Origin: Chloroflexota bacterium
GTDB taxonomy: Bacteria; Chloroflexota; Anaerolineae; B4-G1
Direction: 5' to 3'
NCBI GenBank assembly: GCA_003648085.1
Contig: QMOC01000150.1
Span: 1-6,633 of the forward strand
Length of the DNA: 6,633 bases
Below are positions 3,273 to 6,633 of this stretch, piece after piece. The notes below the pieces were generated by a model. It saw only the letters and a list, made by a program, of their open reading frames with translations, was not told where the DNA came from and did not search any database. The stretch's first letter is position 1; each line of letters begins with the position of its first letter. The position numbers and the translations under genes were made by a program.

Positions 3273-6041
3273 ATGTCCCACAACAAGAAACTGGTCCTAA
3301 TTGACGGTCACGCGCTGGCCTACCGTGCCTTCCACGCCTTGCCCGAGGATATGAAGACCTCGCAGGGCGAACTAACCAACGCCGTTTACGGCTTCACCTC
3401 GATGTTGCTCAATGTCCTGCGCGACGAGCGCCCCACCCACATTGCCGTCACTTTCGACAAAGGGCGCACCTTCCGTCATGAAATCTACCCCGACTACAAA
3501 GCCCACCGCACCAAGATGCCCGACGAGATGCGTTCCCAGATGGAGCGTATCCGCCAGGTGGTGGAGGCACTGGGCATCCCCATCTTCGAGCAGGAGGGGT
3601 ACGAGGCCGATGACTTGTTGGGAGCGCTGGCCCGCCAGGCTGAAGAGCAGGGAGTGGATACCCTCATCGTCACCGGCGATATGGACCTCCTGCAACTGGT
3701 GGACGAGCACACCCGCGTTCTCACCTCCCGCTGGCGCTTCTCCGACACAGTGACCTACGACCTGGAGGGGGTACAGCGGCGCTACGGGCTGACCCCGGCC
3801 CAACTGGTGGACTTCAAGGCGCTGGTGGGTGATAAATCGGACAACATCCCCGGCGTGCCCGGCGTCGGCGAGAAGACCGCTGCCAAGTTGCTTCAGCAGT
3901 ACGGCTCGCTGGAGGGCATTTACGAACACCTGAGCGAGGTTCCGACCCGCTTTCGGAAAAAACTGGAGGCGGGGCGGGATCTGGCCTTCCTCAGCCGCCG
4001 CTTGGCGACCATCGTGCGCGACGCGCCGGTGCAACTCGACCTCGATACCTGCCGCGTGCGTCCTTTCGACCGCGAGCGGGTGATGGACCTCTTCCGCGAA
4101 CTGGAGTTCCGCTCGCTGGTCGAACGGCTGCCGAAGCCGGAGTGCACCCGGCCGACCGGGGTGCCCCACCAACTCAGCCTCTTCAGTGAAGCGTCCGCCG
4201 CCGCGTCCGCGGCAGCCCCCACCGCCGATTACCAAATCGTCGCCGACGAGGAGGCCCTCCGCCAACTGGTGGCGCGGCTTAAAGAAGCCCCCGTGCTGAC
4301 GCTCGACACCGAGACGACTCACACAGATCCGATGCAGGCCGAGTTGGTCGGCGTAGCCCTGACCGACGCCCCTCGGCGAGGCTACTACATCCCCATTGCC
4401 GCCCCTCCCGGCGACGCCCAATTGCCGCCCGAGGTGGTGCTTGAGGCGTTGGCCCCTTTGCTCGGCGACCCCGCGCGGCCCAAGTACGGCCACAACCTCA
4501 AGTACGATCTGACGGTGCTGCAACGGGCCGAGGCGGAGATCGAGGGGCTGGCCTTCGACACGATGATCGCCGAATGGCTCATCAATCCGGCCTCCAAGAA
4601 CCTGGGGCTCAAGAACCTGGCCTGGACACGACTCAAGCAGCAAATGACCCCCATCGCCGACCTCATCGGCAAGGGCAAGGAGCAGATCACCATGCGCCAG
4701 GTGCCGGTCGCACAGGTTGCCCCCTACGCCTGTGCCGATGTGGACATGACCCACCGATTGGTGGCCGTGCTGGAGGCGGAGCTGAAAGAAAAGCACCTCT
4801 GGCCTCTCTTCACCGAGGTGGAGATGCCGCTGGTGCCGGTGCTGGCGGCGATGGAGATGGCCGGCGTGCGGCTCGATGTCGCACTGCTGGAGCAAATGTC
4901 GCGGGAACTGGCCGCCCGCCTGGGCGAACTGGAGGCCCGCATCCAAGAGATGGTGGGCTACGCCTTCAACGTCAACTCGACCCAGCAACTCTCCGACGCC
5001 CTGTTCAGGACGCTGAGGCTGCCCACGCAGGGATTGCGGCGCACCAAATCGGGCCACTTCTCGACAGCCGCCGGAGTGCTGGAGAGACTGCGGGGGAAGC
5101 ATCCGGTCATTGACCTCATCTTGGAGCAGCGGGAACTGGCCAAACTGAAGTCCACCTACGTGGACGCGCTGCCCCGCCTGGTCAACCCGCGCACCGGCCG
5201 GCTACACACCTCATACAACCAGACCGGCACGGTGACCGGGCGGCTTTCAAGCAGCAACCCTAATCTCCAGAACATCCCCATCCGCACGGAACTGGGGCGG
5301 GAGGTGCGACGGGCCTTCATCGCCGATCCGGGCTGGAAACTGGTCTCCGCCGACTATTCCCAGGTGGAGTTGCGCATCATGGCCCACATCTCCGGCGACG
5401 AGGGACTGCTGGGCGCTTTCGCCCGCGGTGAGGACATCCACGCCAGCACTGCTGCCGCTATCCTGGGCGTCCCGCTGGACGGAGTGACCCCCGAGATGCG
5501 GCGGCTGGCAAAGACGGTCAACTTCGGCCTTTCCTACGGCCAGACCGCCTACGGCCTGGCCCAGACGACCGGGCTGACGCAGGCCGAGGCCGAGGATTTC
5601 ATCAAGACCTACTTCGAGCGCTTCCCGAAGGTGCGGGAGTACATTGACCGGACCAAGGCGCTCGCCACGCGGCAGGGTTATGTGGAGACACTGCTGGGGC
5701 GGCGGCGTTACTTCCCCGAATTGCGGCCAGGCAGCCGAGCCACCCACAACGTGCGTCAGGCCGCCGAGCGCATGGCGATCAATGCACCCATCCAGGGCAC
5801 CGCCGCCGACATCATCAAAATTGCCATGATCCGCCTCCACCGGGCGCTGCGGGAGCGGGGCCTGCGGGCGCGGATGATCCTGCAAGTGCACGATGAACTG
5901 GTCGTCGAGGCCCCCGAAGAAGAGGTGGCGACCGTAGCGCCGTTAATGCGCGAGATTATGGAGAGCGCCTTCGAACTCAAGGCCCCGCTCAAGGCCGATC
6001 TCAAGGTGGGGCGGAACTGGGAGGAGATGGAACCACTGTGA
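3273..6041 (+). CDS. polA: DNA polymerase I, three-domain, proofreading-competent
   Basis: This enzyme performs Okazaki-fragment maturation and repair gap filling. The 922-residue protein is full length. Residues 1-290 are the 5' nuclease: LIDGHALAYRAF (D11), YEADD (110-114), TGDMD (134-138) and GDKSDNIPG (186-194), then a helix-hairpin-helix. Residues 318-505 are the 3'-5' exonuclease with every DEDDy residue kept: D345 and E347 (DTET), D412 (NLKYD), Y485 and D489 (YACAD). Residues 515-922 are the polymerase: TGRLSSSNPNLQNIP, motif A D694 (DYSQVE), O helix R743, K747, F751, Y755 (RRLAKTVNFGLSYG) and motif C H873-D874-E875. F751 is the residue type linked to dideoxynucleotide discrimination. 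The Ala/Ser-rich linker between the first two domains carries QLSLF (300-304). The gene lies between the receiver protein and ruvX, 8 nt before the latter, and is probably co-transcribed with both. Confidence 0.99.
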   Translation: MSHNKKLVLIDGHALAYRAFHALPEDMKTSQGELTNAVYGFTSMLLNVLRDERPTHIAVTFDKGRTFRHEIYPDYKAHRTKMPDEMRSQMERIRQVVEALGIPIFEQEGYEADDLLGALARQAEEQGVDTLIVTGDMDLLQLVDEHTRVLTSRWRFSDTVTYDLEGVQRRYGLTPAQLVDFKALVGDKSDNIPGVPGVGEKTAAKLLQQYGSLEGIYEHLSEVPTRFRKKLEAGRDLAFLSRRLATIVRDAPVQLDLDTCRVRPFDRERVMDLFRELEFRSLVERLPKPECTRPTGVPHQLSLFSEASAAASAAAPTADYQIVADEEALRQLVARLKEAPVLTLDTETTHTDPMQAELVGVALTDAPRRGYYIPIAAPPGDAQLPPEVVLEALAPLLGDPARPKYGHNLKYDLTVLQRAEAEIEGLAFDTMIAEWLINPASKNLGLKNLAWTRLKQQMTPIADLIGKGKEQITMRQVPVAQVAPYACADVDMTHRLVAVLEAELKEKHLWPLFTEVEMPLVPVLAAMEMAGVRLDVALLEQMSRELAARLGELEARIQEMVGYAFNVNSTQQLSDALFRTLRLPTQGLRRTKSGHFSTAAGVLERLRGKHPVIDLILEQRELAKLKSTYVDALPRLVNPRTGRLHTSYNQTGTVTGRLSSSNPNLQNIPIRTELGREVRRAFIADPGWKLVSADYSQVELRIMAHISGDEGLLGAFARGEDIHASTAAAILGVPLDGVTPEMRRLAKTVNFGLSYGQTAYGLAQTTGLTQAEAEDFIKTYFERFPKVREYIDRTKALATRQGYVETLLGRRRYFPELRPGSRATHNVRQAAERMAINAPIQGTAADIIKIAMIRLHRALRERGLRARMILQVHDELVVEAPEEEVATVAPLMREIMESAFELKAPLKADLKVGRNWEEMEPL
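4170..4184 (+). other. Candidate beta-clamp-binding motif in Pol I (QLSLF)
   Basis: Codons 300-304 of polA encode QLSLF, an exact match to the bacterial sliding-clamp consensus QL(S/D)LF. It sits in the flexible linker (about residues 290-318) between the 5' nuclease and 3'-5' exonuclease domains and is followed by an Ala/Ser tract, so it should be exposed. Clamp binding by this motif is inferred, not shown. Confidence 0.5.
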
Positions 6042-6046
6042 GGTGA
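6040..6046 (+). promoter_or_regulatory. Ribosome binding site of ruvX, overlapping the polA stop
   Basis: GAGGTGA overlaps the polA stop codon (6039-6041) and lies just upstream of GTG 6050. It supports the GTG start and suggests that ruvX translation is coupled to polA. Confidence 0.7.
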
Positions 6047-6049
6047 GAC

Positions 6050-6508
6050 GTGCGCGTATTGGCCCTAGATGTAGGCGAGCGGCGCATCGGCGTCGCCATC
6101 AGTGACCCCAGCGGCACTATCGCCCGTCCGCTGCAGACATTGGCGCGAGGCTCGCGGGAGGAGGACTTCGCCGCCATCGCCGCACTTGTAGCCGAGCACG
6201 GCGTTGGTTTAGTCGTGGTGGGCCGGCCGCTCAGTTTGAACGGGACGGAGGGGCCACAGGCGCGGCGCGTCGCCCGCTATGCGGAGGCACTGACTGCGAC
6301 GTTGCCCGTCCCCGTTACGGCGTGGGACGAGCGCTTCACGACGGTCACGGCGGAGGAGATTCTACGCCAGACCCGCAGGAAGAAGCGGCGGGCACGGGAC
6401 AAGGGCGAGGTGGACGCGGTAGCGGCGGCCGTGATCTTGCAGAGTTATTTGGATAGTCAGAACAGCGGATTTCAGGACAGCAGCGGATTGCAGGACGGTA
6501 ACGGATGA
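6050..6508 (+). CDS. ruvX: RuvX/YqgF family, putative pre-16S rRNA nuclease
   Basis: This family has an RNase H-like fold; E. coli YqgF is implicated in maturing the 5' end of 16S rRNA in the cytoplasm. The 152-residue product has the family motifs in order: LALDVGERRIGVAISDP (D7), VVVGRPLSLNG (55-65), WDERFTT (92-98, E94) and VDAVAAAVILQSYL (121-134, D122). The three acidic residues expected at the metal site are present. The GTG start at 6050 is supported by the adjoining ribosome site and because the family begins directly with the first beta strand (RVLALD). Residues 137-152 are a Gly/Ser/Gln/Asp-rich tail encoded by an 18-bp tandem repeat, beyond the usual family end. The stop codon overlaps the next start as ATGA. 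The family assignment is secure; the exact cellular role in this organism is inferred. Confidence 0.96.
   Translation: MRVLALDVGERRIGVAISDPSGTIARPLQTLARGSREEDFAAIAALVAEHGVGLVVVGRPLSLNGTEGPQARRVARYAEALTATLPVPVTAWDERFTTVTAEEILRQTRRKKRRARDKGEVDAVAAAVILQSYLDSQNSGFQDSSGLQDGNG
6463..6498. repeat. Two tandem 18-bp units at the 3' end of ruvX
   Basis: CAGCGGATTTCAGGACAG (6463-6480) and CAGCGGATTGCAGGACGG (6481-6498) are identical at 16 of 18 positions and encode repeated SG(F/L)QD. A shorter, weaker third unit (TAACGGATG, 6499-6507) contains the next start codon. The second unit's AGGACGG (6492-6498) probably acts as the ribosome binding site of that gene. Confidence 0.85.
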
Positions 6509-6633
6509 AAAATGTAGGCAGGATTATTACTTTTTCTGTGGCGCTGATAGCGATTGTGGGCGCAGGGGGCGGCATCGTCTGGTTTCTTACCCATTCCGCA
6601 TCCGGTGGAGGAAACATCTCCATCGGCCTGTGC
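6505..6633 (+). CDS. N-terminal fragment of a membrane-anchored protein (3' end outside window)
   Basis: ATG 6505 overlaps the ruvX stop (ATGA, 4 nt), and the frame stays open to the right edge, giving 43 residues. A short basic start (MKNVGR) is followed by a hydrophobic run (IITFSVALIAIVGAGGGIVW, then FL), a typical signal anchor or signal peptide with the rest outside the membrane. The stretch after it (THSASGGGNISIGLC) is polar; no SPase I site or lipobox can be fixed with confidence. Translation is probably coupled to ruvX through the overlap. The gene after ruvX is often mltG (YceG-like lytic transglycosylase, also with an N-terminal anchor), which would fit by position, but nothing diagnostic is in the visible part, so no function is assigned. 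Confidence 0.7.
   Translation, partial: MKNVGRIITFSVALIAIVGAGGGIVWFLTHSASGGGNISIGLC

Noticed and set aside
3372..5102. A 576-codon open frame on the minus strand inside polA
   Set aside because: It is antisense to conserved polA motifs, its His/Gln/Gly-rich product shows no recognisable domain, and long shadow frames are expected in GC-rich genes.

Overview
The window looks like chromosomal DNA of a GC-rich, non-model bacterium. A member of the Chloroflexota (Anaerolineae-like) is my best guess. It rests on the style of the M1 peptidase, the response-regulator/roadblock protein beside polA, and near-consensus sigma-70 promoters in an otherwise GC-rich genome. This is inference, because no taxonomic marker gene is present.

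Layout from left to right: the C-terminal 314 residues of an M1-family zinc aminopeptidase (+, cut by the left edge); a 229-bp gap with a candidate leftward small RNA (consensus-like promoter, long foldable stem, intrinsic terminator); mutM/fpg on the minus strand behind a perfect TTGACA-17-TATAAT promoter that implies an almost leaderless mRNA; a 399-bp intergenic region holding a weaker divergent promoter and a mosaic of nested inverted repeats, including a MITE-like unit with a 6-bp target duplication around a 10-bp-phased palindrome; then a rightward cluster of a REC + roadblock/LC7-like protein, polA, ruvX (yqgF) and the first 43 codons of a membrane-anchored protein. Spacing in that cluster tightens from 40 nt to 8 nt to a 4-nt ATGA overlap, so it is probably one operon.

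The centre of the window is a DNA-maintenance neighbourhood. MutM excises oxidised purines and nicks the strand. The repair gap is the kind that DNA polymerase I fills, and Pol I here keeps all three activities (5' nuclease, proofreading exonuclease, polymerase). RuvX is linked to 16S rRNA 5'-end maturation. The REC-roadblock protein may be a signalling input or simply a co-transcribed neighbour.

The most unusual material is non-coding: the possible ~190-nt RNA between the peptidase and mutM, and the nested-palindrome leader upstream of the response regulator. No rRNA, tRNA, CRISPR array or autonomous transposon was seen.
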